A DNA stretch of 64,000 nucleotides from Frateuria soli (GCF_021117385.1 NZ_CP088252.1:248001-312000); one strand, 5' to 3'. Shown: positions 1-10,812, counted from the first letter of the stretch. Translations and numbers: made by a program. Notes: generated by a model from the sequence alone, not told the origin.

Positions 1-785
1 AGGCGCTCTCGCTCGCCCGCGATCCGGCGTTGCGTGGTGCCGCCGCCTACCGCGCCGGCGACTACGAGAAGGCGATCGACGCCCTGCAACCGATCGACAC
101 CTCCGACGCGCAGTACAACCTCGGCAACGCGCTGGCCAAGGCCGGCCAATACCAGGACGCGCTGGCCGCCTACGATCGTGCAATCGCACTCGATCCAGCC
201 AATGCCGATGCCCTGGCCAACCGCAAGGCGGTCCAGGATTGGTTGCGCCGCCAGCCCCCGCCGCACGACCCTGGCGCCGACGCGCAGAACCAGAACGGCG
301 GCAAGTCCTCGCAATCGAAGCAGGGCCAGGGCGACGAGCAGTCCAGCAAGGACAGCCAGGGTAACCGCCGCGGCGAGCAGCAGGACGGCAAGCAGGACAA
401 CCAGGGCCAGCAGGGGCAGGGCCAGCAGCAGCCGAACGCGCAGGGCAGCCAGGACGGTGCACGCGATGGCGAAAAGCGCGAGCAGCAGAGTGCCGCCCAC
501 CCGCAGACCGCGCAGGAGCGCGCCGAACAACAGGCACGCCTGGCGCGCGCGGGCCAGGCGCTCAAACAGCAGATGGATCGCGCGCTGCGCGACAAGGCCG
601 GCGCCAAAGGCGGCGAGCACCAGCTCGGCGCGTTGGACAAGGACGACCCGCAGGCACGCCTGCCGGCCGAGCTGCGCCAGGCGCTGCAGCGCGTGCCGGA
701 CGATCCGGGCGCCTTGCTGCGGCGCAAGTTCGAACTGGAATACCGCCAGCGCCACGGGGTGGCGAATCCGGAGGACCTGCCGTGA
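1..785 (+). CDS. BatB/BatC-type VWA-TPR protein, C-terminal part (gene begins before the window)
   Basis: The reading frame is open from the first bases of the window, so the true start lies upstream. The visible part carries a TPR region (about the first 70 residues, with alternating small and aromatic residues typical of TPR helices). A long hydrophilic stretch rich in Gln, Gly, Asp and Lys follows, then a charged C-terminus. In Bat operons (BatA, BatB, BatC, BatD; 'oxygen tolerance' genes found beside MoxR ATPases) the VWA protein is often fused to such a TPR and low-complexity tail. The stop overlaps the start of the batD-like gene by four bases (GTGA), which indicates translational coupling. 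The VWA domain itself is not visible here, so the full domain order is inferred from the neighbour and the tail. Confidence 0.8.
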   Translation, partial: ALSLARDPALRGAAAYRAGDYEKAIDALQPIDTSDAQYNLGNALAKAGQYQDALAAYDRAIALDPANADALANRKAVQDWLRRQPPPHDPGADAQNQNGGKSSQSKQGQGDEQSSKDSQGNRRGEQQDGKQDNQGQQGQGQQQPNAQGSQDGARDGEKREQQSAAHPQTAQERAEQQARLARAGQALKQQMDRALRDKAGAKGGEHQLGALDKDDPQARLPAELRQALQRVPDDPGALLRRKFELEYRQRHGVANPEDLP

Positions 786-2470
786 GGCGATGGATCGCGC
801 TACTCCTGCTCACCCTGCTGCCGATGCTGGCGCAGGCCGCGCAGGTACAGGCCTCGCTCGACCGCAACCAGGTGCAGTTGGGCGAAACGGTCACGCTCAA
901 CCTGCGCGTCGAGGGCGGTGGCCTGGCACAGGCGCCGGACCTGTCCGCGCTGGCGCCCGATTTCGAAGTGCTCGGCCGTTCCAGCAATACCAGCGTGAGC
1001 ATCGTCAATGGCCAGCGCAGCGCGCGGTTCACCATCGGCATCGCGCTGCGCCCGACGCGCGCCGGCCAGCTGACGATTCCGTCGCTGGATGTTGCCGGCG
1101 GGCACACCCAGCCGCTCACGCTGACCGTCACGCCGCCCGATCCCCGCGCCGCGGCCAGCAGCGGCAAGGCCGTATTCCTCGAAGCCAGCGCGCAGCCGAC
1201 CACGGTCCGCGTGGGCCAGCAGCTGCTCTTCACCGTGCGGCTGTATTTCGCCGGCAGCCTGAGCAGCGGCTCGCTGGAGGATCCGCGACTGCCCGGCGTC
1301 GACGCGCGCCGGCTGGGCGACGACCTGGACTACGACGTGGTGCGCGGCGGCCGCGCCTACCACGTGATCGAGCGCCGCTACGCGCTGATCCCGCAGCACG
1401 CGGGTACGATCGACATTCCGCCGTTGCAGTTCCAGGGCGAACTGATCGATCCGGCCGATCCGGACAGTTTCTTCGCGATGGGCACGCCCGCGACAGCGGC
1501 CTCGCCCGCGGTATCGATCGACGTGCAACCGGTGCCGTCCTCGTGGGGCAGCAGCGCCTGGTTGCCGGCGCGCGCGTTGAGCCTGACCCTGGAAGGCATC
1601 CCCGCCGACGGCAAGGCGCGCGTCGGGCAGCCGCTGGACCTGGTGATGACGCTGCAGGCGACCGGGCTGCCCTACGAGGCGCTGCCGGCGCTGAGCCTGC
1701 CGGACCTCAAGGGCGCCACGATCTATCCGGACAAGCCGGTGACCGGCACCCGCAACGACGGCCAGTGGCTGATCGGGCGTCGCCAGCAGAGCTTCGCCGT
1801 CGTCCCCAACCAAGCCGGAGCGCTCACGATCCCCGCGATCACGCTCAAGTGGTGGAACGTGCAGAGCGGCCGGGTCGAGGAGGCACGGGTCGCGGCGCAT
1901 ACGCTGACGGTGCTGCCTGCGGTGGGCGGATCGTCGGCGCCGGCGGCGGACGCCCCCCCGCCGGCGAGCTCCGCGCCCGCGTCGGCCACGGTACCGGCGC
2001 CCGCCAAGGGCGGGCCCGGCCGCACGCCAGCGTGGCGCGTGCTCGCGCTGATCGCCGTGGCGGTGCTGCTGCTCGCCGGTGCGCTGGCCGCATGGTGGGT
2101 CTGGCGCCGGCGCACGCGCCCGGGCGCCGTAGCGCCGGCGGCGGACGCCGTCCGGTCCAACCGAGCGCTGCGCCTGGCCTTCCTTGCCGCCGCGCGCGGC
2201 AACGACGTGGCCGCGCAATCGCATGCGCTGCTCGCCTGGGCGCGCGCGGAGCGGCCCGGGCTGGCCGGCCTGGGCGCGCTCGGCGAGGCGCTGGCGTCGC
2301 CCACCCAGCGCGAGGCGATCGAGTCGCTGCAACGGCGCCGCTTCGCCGCGGATGCGAGCGGTCCGGGCCCCGACCTGGCAGGCGCGTTCCGGCAGGGCTT
2401 CCGGTGGCGCGAGCCGCCCTCGGGCGAGGAGCCGCCGCTGCCGCCGCTCTACCCGTTCAAGCTGCGTTGA
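782..2470 (+). CDS. batD: BatD family protein (oxygen tolerance, periplasmic with C-terminal membrane anchor)
   Basis: The 562-residue protein starts with a clear Sec signal peptide (Arg-Arg, then a Leu-rich core ending AQAAQ, about residues 1-20). Tandem beta-rich domains follow, and a single transmembrane helix near residues 410-445 is followed by an Arg-rich stop-transfer and a cytoplasmic helical tail. This is the BatD layout. BatD is thought to sit with BatA/B/C and MoxR in an envelope complex linked to stress tolerance, but the biochemical role is not settled. The GTG start overlaps the stop of the upstream gene, so the two are co-translated. The 3' end overlaps the convergent macrodomain gene by 14 bases. 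Confidence 0.88.
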   Translation: MRRWIALLLLTLLPMLAQAAQVQASLDRNQVQLGETVTLNLRVEGGGLAQAPDLSALAPDFEVLGRSSNTSVSIVNGQRSARFTIGIALRPTRAGQLTIPSLDVAGGHTQPLTLTVTPPDPRAAASSGKAVFLEASAQPTTVRVGQQLLFTVRLYFAGSLSSGSLEDPRLPGVDARRLGDDLDYDVVRGGRAYHVIERRYALIPQHAGTIDIPPLQFQGELIDPADPDSFFAMGTPATAASPAVSIDVQPVPSSWGSSAWLPARALSLTLEGIPADGKARVGQPLDLVMTLQATGLPYEALPALSLPDLKGATIYPDKPVTGTRNDGQWLIGRRQQSFAVVPNQAGALTIPAITLKWWNVQSGRVEEARVAAHTLTVLPAVGGSSAPAADAPPPASSAPASATVPAPAKGGPGRTPAWRVLALIAVAVLLLAGALAAWWVWRRRTRPGAVAPAADAVRSNRALRLAFLAAARGNDVAAQSHALLAWARAERPGLAGLGALGEALASPTQREAIESLQRRRFAADASGPGPDLAGAFRQGFRWREPPSGEEPPLPPLYPFKLR

Positions 2471-2984
2471 ACACGCGCTGCCACAGTTGCGTCATGGCCT
2501 CGCTGAGGAAGCACAGGCGCACGTCCATGGCGGGTGCGGGCAGCCGGGCAAGCGTCCGGCGCAGGCTGGCGCAGGCGACCTCGGCCGCCAGCTCCGGCGG
2601 GTAGCCGTAGGCGCCGCAGCTGATCGCGGGAAAGGCGACCGAGCGCAGGCCGTGCTCGCGCGCCAGCTCCAGCGCGTTGCGGTAGCAGGCGGCGAGCAGC
2701 TCCGGTTCGCCGTGGTCACCGCCGCGCCAGACCGGGCCCACGGTGTGGATCACGCAGGTGGCCGGCAGGTCGAAGCCCGGGGTGATGCGCGCCTCGCCGG
2801 TCGGGCAGCGCACCTCGGCCGAGTCCTCCGGCAGCGCCCGGCAGGCTTCCAGCAGGCGGGGGCCGGCTGCGCGGTGGATCGCGCCGTCGACGCCGCCGCC
2901 ACCCAGCAGCGGCCGGTTGGCGGCGTTGACGATGGCATCGACGGCAAGTCGGGTCAGGTCGGCAGTAAGCAGGGTAATGGACAT
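2457..2984 (-). CDS. Macrodomain protein, O-acetyl-ADP-ribose deacetylase type
   Basis: This 175-residue protein consists of a single macrodomain. Near residues 20-37 it has the ADP-ribose-binding stretch NAAN followed by the glycine-rich loop [12 protein letters not shown], and the later ISCGAYGYP segment is typical of the YmdB/MacroD class. These enzymes remove acetyl groups from O-acetyl-ADP-ribose or reverse mono-ADP-ribosylation. I chose the ATG at 2984, six bases inside a possible TTG start at 2990, because the protein then begins at the usual first strand ([11 protein letters not shown]). It is divergent from the MarR gene with about 65 bases between them, and its 3' end overlaps batD. 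Confidence 0.9.
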   Translation of the reverse strand: MSITLLTADLTRLAVDAIVNAANRPLLGGGGVDGAIHRAAGPRLLEACRALPEDSAEVRCPTGEARITPGFDLPATCVIHTVGPVWRGGDHGEPELLAACYRNALELAREHGLRSVAFPAISCGAYGYPPELAAEVACASLRRTLARLPAPAMDVRLCFLSEAMTQLWQRVFNAA

Positions 2985-3049
2985 GGACAATGGTCTTTCG
3001 TGCGGGCCGCGCTTTATGCTCTGACTTGGGACAGGAGATGCATCACAAC

Positions 3050-3505
3050 ATGAAACCGGAAGACATCCCGTTCGGTTACCTGCTCAGCGACGTCACCTTG
3101 CTGTTCCGCAAGCACTTCGACCGGCGAGCCGTGCGCTTCGGGCTGACCCGCGCACAGTGGAGGGCGATCAAGATGCTGCACCACCGCGGGGAGAACCTTC
3201 GCCAGACCGAGCTTGCCGAGCTGCTCGAAATGGAGCCGATCGCGGTAGGCCGCGTGATCGACCGCCTGCAGACGGCCGGCTTCGTCGAACGACACCCCGA
3301 CCCGAAGGACCGTCGCGCCTGGCGATTGCACCTGACCGCGCGTGCGCGCGCAGTGATCGACGACATGCAGGACATCGGCCGCGGCCTGCGCAAGGATGCC
3401 ACCGCCGGCATCAGCGTCGAGGAGCTGAGCCAGGCATTGGCGGTGATCGGCCGGATCAAGGACAACCTGCAGTCGCTGGAGCAGGGCGAAACCGGCAGCG
3501 ACTAG
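3050..3505 (+). CDS. MarR family transcriptional regulator
   Basis: The 151-residue protein is a single MarR winged-helix domain. An N-terminal dimerisation helix (about 1-35) is followed by a recognition helix region near [24 protein letters not shown]. The wing carries the family signature D-P-x-D-R-R ([10 protein letters not shown]), and C-terminal dimerisation helices complete the fold. Two in-frame ATGs are available (3038 and 3050). The AGGAG at 3033-3037 touches the first and is spaced 12 bases from the second, so 3050 is preferred. MarR proteins usually repress nearby genes and respond to phenolic or oxidative ligands. The adjacent divergent macrodomain gene is the obvious candidate target, but no operator was identified. 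Confidence 0.88.
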   Translation: MKPEDIPFGYLLSDVTLLFRKHFDRRAVRFGLTRAQWRAIKMLHHRGENLRQTELAELLEMEPIAVGRVIDRLQTAGFVERHPDPKDRRAWRLHLTARARAVIDDMQDIGRGLRKDATAGISVEELSQALAVIGRIKDNLQSLEQGETGSD

Positions 3506-3747
3506 GTGCTCCGGCGGGGCACGGCCGCCGGGTTCGCCGGATTGGCCGCGACAGGCACTTGCCGCCGGCTACTGCGCTGCGGCCCGGGCGGGCGCGGGAT
3601 CGCCAGCACGATGGCATATTCGATCGCATCATCAGGAACGCGCAGCCGGGCTTCGAAGCCGGCCGATGAGTGCAGCCAGCAGCCCGATTTGCTGCGCGTA
3701 GACGGTGCTTGCGCTAGGGTGGCGGGCGCTCGTTCCGGAGACCTGCC

Positions 3748-4137
3748 ATGTCCCGCATTGCCCTCGCCGCCGCGGCGATCCTCCTGACCCTGGCCGGCGC
3801 CGGCTGCGCAACACGCGCGAGCGAACCGGGCATGCTCGACGATGCGACGCTGGCGGCCTATGCCGCCAAGTCATTCGACAAGCGGGCCATGATGGGCCAG
3901 ACGGTGGAGCTCGGCCGGCACCAGGGTATCCCGGTGGTTGCCGAGTTCCGGTGTGGGGACGTCTGCCCGCAATACACCGTCCGGATCATCCACTACCGGT
4001 TGCCCGAGGGCGTCGACTGCGCGCATGCGGGCGGCGTGGAGAAGACCGTCGCCGTACCGGTGGCGATCGCCGTGCTGCCGAAGACGTTCTGTGTGCCGAA
4101 GACGCTGGCGGCAAGCGGCAGCTACTACACCCGCTAG
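3748..4137 (+). CDS. Small putative lipoprotein of unknown function
   Basis: The protein has 129 residues, with an N-terminal hydrophobic segment ending in a cysteine (LTLAGAGC, Cys20). The lipobox is imperfect because Gly occupies the -3 position. The mature part contains three further cysteines (CGDVC and FCVPK), is otherwise polar, and matches no family I can name. A GGAG ribosome site lies 7-8 bases before the ATG. It stands alone between the MarR gene and the convergent M28 peptidase. The call as a real gene rests on the signal sequence, the ribosome site and the codon bias. Confidence 0.65.
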   Translation: MSRIALAAAAILLTLAGAGCATRASEPGMLDDATLAAYAAKSFDKRAMMGQTVELGRHQGIPVVAEFRCGDVCPQYTVRIIHYRLPEGVDCAHAGGVEKTVAVPVAIAVLPKTFCVPKTLAASGSYYTR

Positions 4138-4236
4138 AACCAACAGCATGGTGGCGCAGGGCGGGCCTTCGACCCACCGCCTTTCTCCGTGTCGGAAAGC
4201 CGGTGGGCTGAAGTCCGCCCCGCGACCCGGCCCGTG

Positions 4237-5673
4237 CTATTCGCCGGCGCCGTCGTCGGCGAAGGCGCCCGGCGCGGAGCCGAAGTCGCCTTCGGCCTGC
4301 GCGGCCATGTACGAGAACGCCGCGTACACCGCCACGTTCTGCGCCAGGTCCTTCGGGTCGATCTTGTCGAAGGTGTCGTTGGCGGTGTGGTGCCAGTCGA
4401 AGTAGTGGGTACCGTCCTGGGTCAGCGACAGCGCCGCCATGCCCTTGGCGTGCATCTGCGAGAGGTCCGAGCCGCCGCCGCCCGGGCGCCTGGCGTCATA
4501 GGCCACGCCGATCGGCGCCAGCACCCTGGCGATCTGCTCGATCGCGCCACGCGCCTGCGGCTTGACGCTGGCGCTCATGCGCCAGATGCGGCCGGAGCCG
4601 AAGTCCGACTCCGTGCCCAGCTGGAACTTGCCCACCTCGCCCGCGTGCTTCTCGGCATAGGCGCGGCCGCCCCACAGGCCCATCTCCTCATTCGCGAAGG
4701 CGATCACGCGGATGGTGCGGTCCGGGCGGCGGGGCAGGTCGTGGATCAGCTTGGCGGCGCCCATGGCGATCGCCACGCCGGCAGCGTCGTCGATCGCGCC
4801 GGTACCTAGGTCCCAGGAATCCAGGTGGCCGCCGATCGCGACCACCTGGTCGGGATACTTCGCGCCGGTGATCTCGCCGATCACGTTGGCGCCGGTGTAC
4901 TCGCCCTCGATGCCGCAATCGAGGTCCAGCTTCACCGTTACCGGCTTGCCGTAGGCGAGCGCGCGCTCGAGCTGGTCGGCGTCGGGGTTGGACAACGCGG
5001 CCGCGGGAATGGTCTTGGCCGGGTCGCGGAAGCCGGTGACGCCGGCGTGCGGCGTGCGGCTCTCGGGATCGGTGCCGGCCGAGCGAAGGAGGAAGCCGGC
5101 AGCGCCCTTGGCCTGGGCGATGACCGGGCCCTGCGTGCGGATCGCCGAGCCGGTGCCGTAGTCGTGGCCGTCCTTGTGCCGCTGCATGCGGAAGCCGATG
5201 TAGACGATCTTCCCCTTCACGCTCGCCGGGTCGGCGTTCTTGAGGGCATCCAGGCTGGCGAAGCGCACCACCTGCGCGGTTAGCCCGCCCTCGGGCGTGC
5301 CCGGCGAGTAACCCAGCGCGGCGAGTACCAGCGACTGCGGGAACGGCGAGACGATCGCGCCGCTCTCGCTGCGACGCACCCATTTGGGGTAGGTGACCGG
5401 TTCGGTGTAGACCTTGTCGAAGCCCAGTTCCTTGAACTTGGCGATCGCCCAGTCCACGCCGCGCTTGTCCGCCGGGCTGCCGGCCAGGCGCTGGCCCACC
5501 TCGGTGGTGAGCGACTCGGCGATGCGGTAACCGGTGTCATCATGCATCGCCCTGTCACGCAACTGTTCGGCCGTCTTCACGGCTGCGGCGGGGATCGTGG
5601 TGTTGGCGGCGAAGGCGGCGCCGCTGGCCAGCAGCAGGCTGGCAGCGAGCACGGTGAGGGAAGGACGGCGCAT
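4237..5673 (-). CDS. Exported M28 family zinc peptidase with inserted PA domain
   Basis: The protein has 478 residues and a Sec signal peptide (about 1-22, ending AAFA-A). A PA-type insert lies around residues 130-240, followed by the M28 catalytic domain. Its zinc ligands can be read in order: GGHLDSWD (His, and the catalytic Asp two residues later), GAIDDAAG (bridging Asp), NEEMG (Glu catalytic base and Glu ligand), ESD (Asp) and WHHTAND (His). M28 enzymes of this layout are secreted or periplasmic aminopeptidases or carboxypeptidases. A ribosome site (GGAG) precedes the ATG. It is monocistronic and convergent with the small lipoprotein gene. Confidence 0.93.
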   Translation of the reverse strand: MRRPSLTVLAASLLLASGAAFAANTTIPAAAVKTAEQLRDRAMHDDTGYRIAESLTTEVGQRLAGSPADKRGVDWAIAKFKELGFDKVYTEPVTYPKWVRRSESGAIVSPFPQSLVLAALGYSPGTPEGGLTAQVVRFASLDALKNADPASVKGKIVYIGFRMQRHKDGHDYGTGSAIRTQGPVIAQAKGAAGFLLRSAGTDPESRTPHAGVTGFRDPAKTIPAAALSNPDADQLERALAYGKPVTVKLDLDCGIEGEYTGANVIGEITGAKYPDQVVAIGGHLDSWDLGTGAIDDAAGVAIAMGAAKLIHDLPRRPDRTIRVIAFANEEMGLWGGRAYAEKHAGEVGKFQLGTESDFGSGRIWRMSASVKPQARGAIEQIARVLAPIGVAYDARRPGGGGSDLSQMHAKGMAALSLTQDGTHYFDWHHTANDTFDKIDPKDLAQNVAVYAAFSYMAAQAEGDFGSAPGAFADDGAGE

Positions 5674-5814
5674 CGGGGGACTCCGCTTGGGATGAACACC
5701 CGATTATTGGGGCCGCGGCAGCCGGCGGCGTAGGCCAGAAGTCACGAGCCCGGGCACGGGGAACGGGGAACGGGCACGATGTCGCCTGCCTTGCGTTCCC
5801 CGTCCCCGGCGCCG

Positions 5815-6216
5815 CTACGGTTTCGCCCTCAAAAGGTCGCGGATCTCGGTCAGCAGCACGACGTCCGGCGGCGTGACGGCCGGTGCGGGCTCCGGCTTGC
5901 GGCTGAGCCGGTTGATCACCCTGACCATCATGAAGATCGCCAGCGCGATGATCAGGAAAGTGATCACCGTATTGATGAAGGCGCCGTACTGGATCGCCAC
6001 TTCGGCAACCTTGTTGGCCGGATCGGCCGGCTTGAGCACCCACTTGAGGTTGCTGAAATCCACGCCACCCGTGGCAAGCCCGATCGGCGGCATGATGATC
6101 TGGTCGACCAGTGAGGTCACCACCTTGCCGAACGCGGCACCGATGACCACGCCCACGGCGAGGTCGATCACGTTGCCGCGCATGGCGAATTCCCTGAATT
6201 CCTTCAGCATGCCCAT
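5815..6216 (-). CDS. mscL: Large-conductance mechanosensitive channel MscL
   Basis: The 133-residue protein has the full MscL plan. An amphipathic N-terminal helix ([12 protein letters not shown]) leads into TM1 ([18 protein letters not shown]), then a periplasmic loop beginning with the conserved IMPPIG. TM2 (about residues 75-100) and a C-terminal helical bundle segment with LLTEIRDLL follow. MscL opens under membrane tension and releases solutes during osmotic downshock. The length is usual for the family. A GGGAG ribosome site lies seven bases before the ATG. Confidence 0.97.
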   Translation of the reverse strand: MGMLKEFREFAMRGNVIDLAVGVVIGAAFGKVVTSLVDQIIMPPIGLATGGVDFSNLKWVLKPADPANKVAEVAIQYGAFINTVITFLIIALAIFMMVRVINRLSRKPEPAPAVTPPDVVLLTEIRDLLRAKP

Positions 6217-6286
6217 GCTAACTCTCCCATTGCCGGGAACTCCCCCGCGCAGACTCTAGCGCGCCCGCGCTGCGTGCAACAGCGGT

Positions 6287-6973
6287 TCAGGCGATGCGCC
6301 CGTCCAGCGTGGCGATGCCTTCGAGTTCGGCGTGGAAGCGGTCGCCCCGGTGCAGCGCCGCGACGCCGGCCGGCGTGCCGGTGAACAGCAGGTCGCCGGG
6401 CTTGAGCTCGAACAGCTTCGACAGCGCCGCGATGATGGCCGGCACGTCGTGCACCATGTCCCTCAGCGTGGCCTGCTGGCGCAGCACGTCGTTCACCTCC
6501 AGGCTGAGCCGCGTCTGCGGACCGGGCCGGCCCATCTCGACCGGACGCAGCGCGGACACGGGCGCGGAGTGGTCGAACGCCTTGGCCACGTCCCAGGGAT
6601 GGCCCTTGGCCTTGGCCTGCGCCTGCAGGTCGCGGCGGGTCAGATCCAGCCCGACGCCGTAACCGAACACCAGCGAGTGGGCGAGGTCGGCGGGCAGATC
6701 GCGCCCGCCGCCGGCCAGTGCCACGACCATCTCCACCTCGTGGTGCAGCTCGGCGGTGGCGGTCGGGTAGGGCACGTCGGCGCCGTCGGTGACCACCGCG
6801 TCGGCCGGCTTGCAGAAGAACATGGGTTGTTCGCGGTCGACCGTCGCGCCCATCTCGCGCGCGTGGTCGGCGAAGTTGCGGCCGATGCAGAAGATGCGGC
6901 GGACCGGGAAGCGGTCGTCGCTGCCGAGCACCGGCAGGCTGGGGATCGCGGGCAGGGGGATGGCGTAGCGCAT
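6287..6973 (-). CDS. Fumarylacetoacetate hydrolase family protein (fumarylpyruvate-hydrolase-like)
   Basis: The 228-residue protein is a single FAH domain. The N-terminal FPVRRIFCIGRNFADHAREMG, the KPADAVV segment, the metal-binding ELHHEVEMV (two Glu) with a downstream GLDLTRRDLQ (Asp), and the C-terminal GDLLFTGTPAGV loop define the FAH/fumarylpyruvate hydrolase group. Members hydrolyse C-C bonds in acylpyruvates from aromatic catabolism or act as oxaloacetate decarboxylases, and the substrate cannot be fixed from sequence. The frame stays open about 300 bases upstream, but only the ATG at 6973 gives the family N-terminus, so the longer reading was rejected. Confidence 0.9.
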   Translation of the reverse strand: MRYAIPLPAIPSLPVLGSDDRFPVRRIFCIGRNFADHAREMGATVDREQPMFFCKPADAVVTDGADVPYPTATAELHHEVEMVVALAGGGRDLPADLAHSLVFGYGVGLDLTRRDLQAQAKAKGHPWDVAKAFDHSAPVSALRPVEMGRPGPQTRLSLEVNDVLRQQATLRDMVHDVPAIIAALSKLFELKPGDLLFTGTPAGVAALHRGDRFHAELEGIATLDGRIA

Positions 6974-7625
6974 GGTCACGAGCCTACCCATCCCGTGCCC
7001 CCGATGCCATCCCTCCCGGTCGCCGGGCCATGCGATCCGCCGGCCAGCGCCGCCCTGCGGCTCTTCGCGGCGGTGGCGCCGGGCGAGTCGCGTTACGGTC
7101 GTGCTGATGGCTTGCGAGCCACTGGAGCGAGGCTGCCTGCCGGATGCCCCACGGTCGTGCTTCGGGCAACGGCTGGTCTTCCGTTGCAGTCGCCCGCTGA
7201 CGATGTGCGCCCCGGTCGGACGTGATCGATTTCGCCGCCTCTCGTGCGGTCGGACGCGCGCAGCCTCAAGCACTGGCGCCCGCGCGCGGCGAGGCTGGCA
7301 GGCCGTCGCAGCACATCGGGCGATACTCGAGGGCCGCCTCGTCGCTGCCGCGGTGGCCCGCTACCTTCGCAGGAGCGCGGCATGCGGGTCGACCCGCGCG
7401 AGGTCGTGATCGTCGGCGTCATCCGGCCGGCGCGCGCGACCTCATCGCGCGCCAGCTGCCCGAGGAAGACGCCGTCGAGGGGGGGCACGCGGAATGCGCG
7501 TCGCTGCCAGAGCCAGCGTCGGTGGAGTGACACCTGTCACTGCCGATGGCTGATGGCTCGACCTGCCGCCGGGCGGAGGTTTGCCGCATCTTCTGCACTC
7601 GCAAAATGGACGACGGGACCGGGAC
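6974..7625. other. 650-base spacer without a recognisable gene
   Basis: The spacer lies between the divergent FAH-family gene and the ABC-export operon. Open frames exist on both strands, but they are Arg/Pro-rich, lack ribosome sites and match nothing I know. It presumably carries the promoters of both flanking transcription units, though I could not fix a convincing -35/-10 pair. Confidence 0.4.
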
Positions 7626-8858
7626 GTGGACAACGGCGAACTGCTCAGGCAGCTGAAGATCGATCGCGACCACCGCGAGGCGGTGAACGCCGCGCCCGTG
7701 CGCTGGCCGTGGATTGCCGGAGCCGCGGTGCTGGTGCTGCTGGCACTGGGTGCCGGCGGCTGGTGGATGTTCGCCCATCGGCCGGTGGTCGTGCAGACCG
7801 CCACGGCCGCGGCGCCCGCCGGCGGTGATGCCGGCGCCGTGCTGCAGGCGACCGGCTACGTCACCGCGCGGCGCCAGGCGACGGTGTCGGCGCAGATCAC
7901 CGGCACGCTCACCGACGTGCTGATCGAGGAAGGCGACCACGTCACCAGGGGCCAGGTGCTGGCGCGGCTGGAGGACAGCGCCTACCGCGCCAACCTCGAC
8001 GCTGCCCAGGCCAGCGCCCGCGCGGTGCTGGCACAGGTCACCCAGCTCCAGGCACAGCTTGGGCAGGCCCGGCACGATGCGGCCCGGCAGGACGCACTGG
8101 TCGGTCGCGGGCTGGTCGCCAGGCAGGCGGCTGAGCAGGCGCACACCCAGGTCGACGCGCTTGCCGCCCAGCTCAACGCGCAGCGCCGCCAGGCCGAGGC
8201 CGCCCAGGCGCAGGCCAAGGTGGCCAAGGTCAACTTCGACTACACCGTGGTGCGCGCGCCGTTCGACGGCGTGGTCACCGACAAGGCCGCGCAGGTCGGC
8301 GAGATCATCTCGCCGCTGTCCGCCGGCGGCGGCTTCACCCGTACCGGCGTGGGCACGATCGTCGACATGGATTCGCTCGAAGTGGACGTGGACGTGAACG
8401 AGGCCTACATCGGCCGCGTCAAGCCGCACATGCCTGCCGAAGCGGTGCTGGACGCCTATCCAGACTGGCGCATCCCGGCCCACGTCATCGCCATCGTGCC
8501 GGCTGCCGACCGTGGCAAGGCGACGGTGAAGGTGCGTGTGGCGCTGGAGAACAAGGACCAGCGCATCGTGCCGGACATGGGCGTGCGCGTGTCATTCCTG
8601 GAGACCCGTCCCAAGGCCACCGCGCAGGCGCCGCGCGGCGTGCTGGTACCGGCCACGGCGATCGCGCGGCGTGACGGGCACGAAGTGGTGTTCGTGGTGC
8701 AGGGCGAGCGCGTGCAGCAGCGGTCCGTGGAGGCGCAAGTGCGCGGCGACCAGCGCCTGCTGACCGGCGGCGTGCAGCCTGGCGACACGGTAGTGGTATC
8801 GCCGCCGGCCGACTTGCGCGATGGCGCGGCCGTGCGTGTCGAGAACACGTCGTCCTGA
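7626..8858 (+). CDS. Periplasmic adaptor (HlyD/MacA-like) of an ABC export system
   Basis: The 410-residue protein has a short cytoplasmic N-terminus, one transmembrane anchor (about residues 30-48) and a biotinyl-lipoyl-like half motif (GYVTARRQATVSAQITG). A long Ala/Gln-rich coiled-coil hairpin (about 110-195), the second lipoyl half (VRAPFDGVVTDKAAQVGE) and beta-barrel/membrane-proximal domains follow. This is the membrane-fusion protein fold of MacA and HlyD relatives. The GTG start was chosen because it begins just before the anchor; the frame extends 15 codons further upstream. The next three genes encode an ATPase and two permeases, so the set is a MacB-like ABC exporter with split permeases. 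Confidence 0.9.
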   Translation: MDNGELLRQLKIDRDHREAVNAAPVRWPWIAGAAVLVLLALGAGGWWMFAHRPVVVQTATAAAPAGGDAGAVLQATGYVTARRQATVSAQITGTLTDVLIEEGDHVTRGQVLARLEDSAYRANLDAAQASARAVLAQVTQLQAQLGQARHDAARQDALVGRGLVARQAAEQAHTQVDALAAQLNAQRRQAEAAQAQAKVAKVNFDYTVVRAPFDGVVTDKAAQVGEIISPLSAGGGFTRTGVGTIVDMDSLEVDVDVNEAYIGRVKPHMPAEAVLDAYPDWRIPAHVIAIVPAADRGKATVKVRVALENKDQRIVPDMGVRVSFLETRPKATAQAPRGVLVPATAIARRDGHEVVFVVQGERVQQRSVEAQVRGDQRLLTGGVQPGDTVVVSPPADLRDGAAVRVENTSS

Positions 8859-8938
8859 TCGTCGAATGCAGTGGCGAACGCCCGTTCCGGGCGCGCGCGA
8901 AGACTCAAGCAACCATTACGGCTGACCGGAGAAAGCCC

Positions 8939-9625
<687 letters not shown>

Positions 9626-9635
9626 GGAGGCTCGC

Positions 9636-10802
9636 ATGAAATACCTGCACCTGATCTGGGCCGCGCTATGGCGGCGCAAGACGCGCACGCTCCTCACGCT
9701 GGTGTCGATCCTGGCGGCGTTCCTGCTGTTCGGCATGCTCGACGGCGTGCGCACCAGCTTCGCCAACGCGGGCAAGAGCGCCGCCGGCGCCGAGCGCCTG
9801 CAGACCGGCTCGAAGCTTTCCTTCATCGAAACCCTGCCGCAATCGCTGCAAGCCCGCATGGAGCAACTGCCGGGCGTGAAGATGGTGGCCTATGCCAACT
9901 GGTTCGGTGGCGCCTACCAGGACCCGCACAACCAGATCTTCACCTTCGCGGTGAGCGACAACTACGTGGACATGTACCCGGAGGTCACGGTTTCGCCGGC
10001 CGAGCGCAAGGCCTTCGAGCAGACCCGCACCGGCGTGCTGGTCGGCGACCTGCTGGCGAAGAAGTACCACTGGAAAGTCGGCGACAAGCTGCCGCTGCAG
10101 TCGAACATCTTCCCCAATCGCGACGGCAGCAAGAACTGGAGCTTCGACATCGTCGGCGTCATTCACTCGAGCAAGCCCGACGACAGGCAGATGCTCCAGG
10201 GCGGCATCCTGATGCACTGGAAGTATTTCGACGAGTCCAATCCGTACAACCGCGGGCGGGTTGGCTGGTACGTCACCCGCGTGGCGGACGCCAGCCAGTC
10301 CGACCGCGTGGCCAACGCGATCGACGCGCTGTCGGCCAATTCGGATCACGAGACCCGGACGATGACCGAACAGGCCGCCATGGCGCAGTGGATCAAGCAG
10401 ATGGCCGACGTCGGTTTCATCGTCGTATCGATCATGGGCGCGGTGTTCTTCACCCTGCTGCTGTTGACCGGCAACACGATGGCCCAGGCGGTGCGCGAGC
10501 GTACCTCGGAGCTGGCCGTGCTCAAGACCATCGGCTTCTCCAGCGCCAGCGTGCTGGGGCTGGTGCTGGCCGAGTCGGTGGTGCTGGTGCTGCTGGGCGG
10601 CGTGCTGGGCCTGGGGCTGGCCGCGGTGCTGGGGCCGGTGCTCAGCGCGGGAAGTGGCGGGATGGTCAGCATGCCGTCGGTACCGGCGAGCAGCTGGGCG
10701 ATCGGCCTGGCGTTGATGCTGGCGATCGGCCTGCTGGTCGGCCTGCTGCCCGCGATGCGCGCGATGCGCCTGAACATCGTCGATGCACTGGCCGGGCGCT
10801 GA
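9636..10802 (+). CDS. ABC transporter permease, MacB/FtsX family (first of two)
   Basis: The 388-residue protein has an N-terminal TM helix (about 18-38), a large periplasmic MacB-type core domain (about 40-260), and three C-terminal TM helices containing the FtsX-domain pattern (RERTSELAVLKTIGFSS after the second helix). It lacks an ATPase domain, which is supplied by the preceding gene. A GAGG ribosome site precedes the ATG. It differs enough from the next permease that the two probably form a heterodimer. Confidence 0.92.
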   Translation: MKYLHLIWAALWRRKTRTLLTLVSILAAFLLFGMLDGVRTSFANAGKSAAGAERLQTGSKLSFIETLPQSLQARMEQLPGVKMVAYANWFGGAYQDPHNQIFTFAVSDNYVDMYPEVTVSPAERKAFEQTRTGVLVGDLLAKKYHWKVGDKLPLQSNIFPNRDGSKNWSFDIVGVIHSSKPDDRQMLQGGILMHWKYFDESNPYNRGRVGWYVTRVADASQSDRVANAIDALSANSDHETRTMTEQAAMAQWIKQMADVGFIVVSIMGAVFFTLLLLTGNTMAQAVRERTSELAVLKTIGFSSASVLGLVLAESVVLVLLGGVLGLGLAAVLGPVLSAGSGGMVSMPSVPASSWAIGLALMLAIGLLVGLLPAMRAMRLNIVDALAGR

Positions 10803-10812
10803 GGAGAAAGCC

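Noticed and set aside
34-2604. 856-codon plus-strand frame over the Bat genes
   Set aside because: Arg/Thr-rich, no domain, out of frame with the clear BatB/BatD proteins.
7382-7480. Short stretch reading REVVIVG..R, similar to the first strand of thiolases
   Set aside because: The match is under ten residues, followed by Arg/Ser-rich sequence with no thiolase motif in any frame; probably chance.
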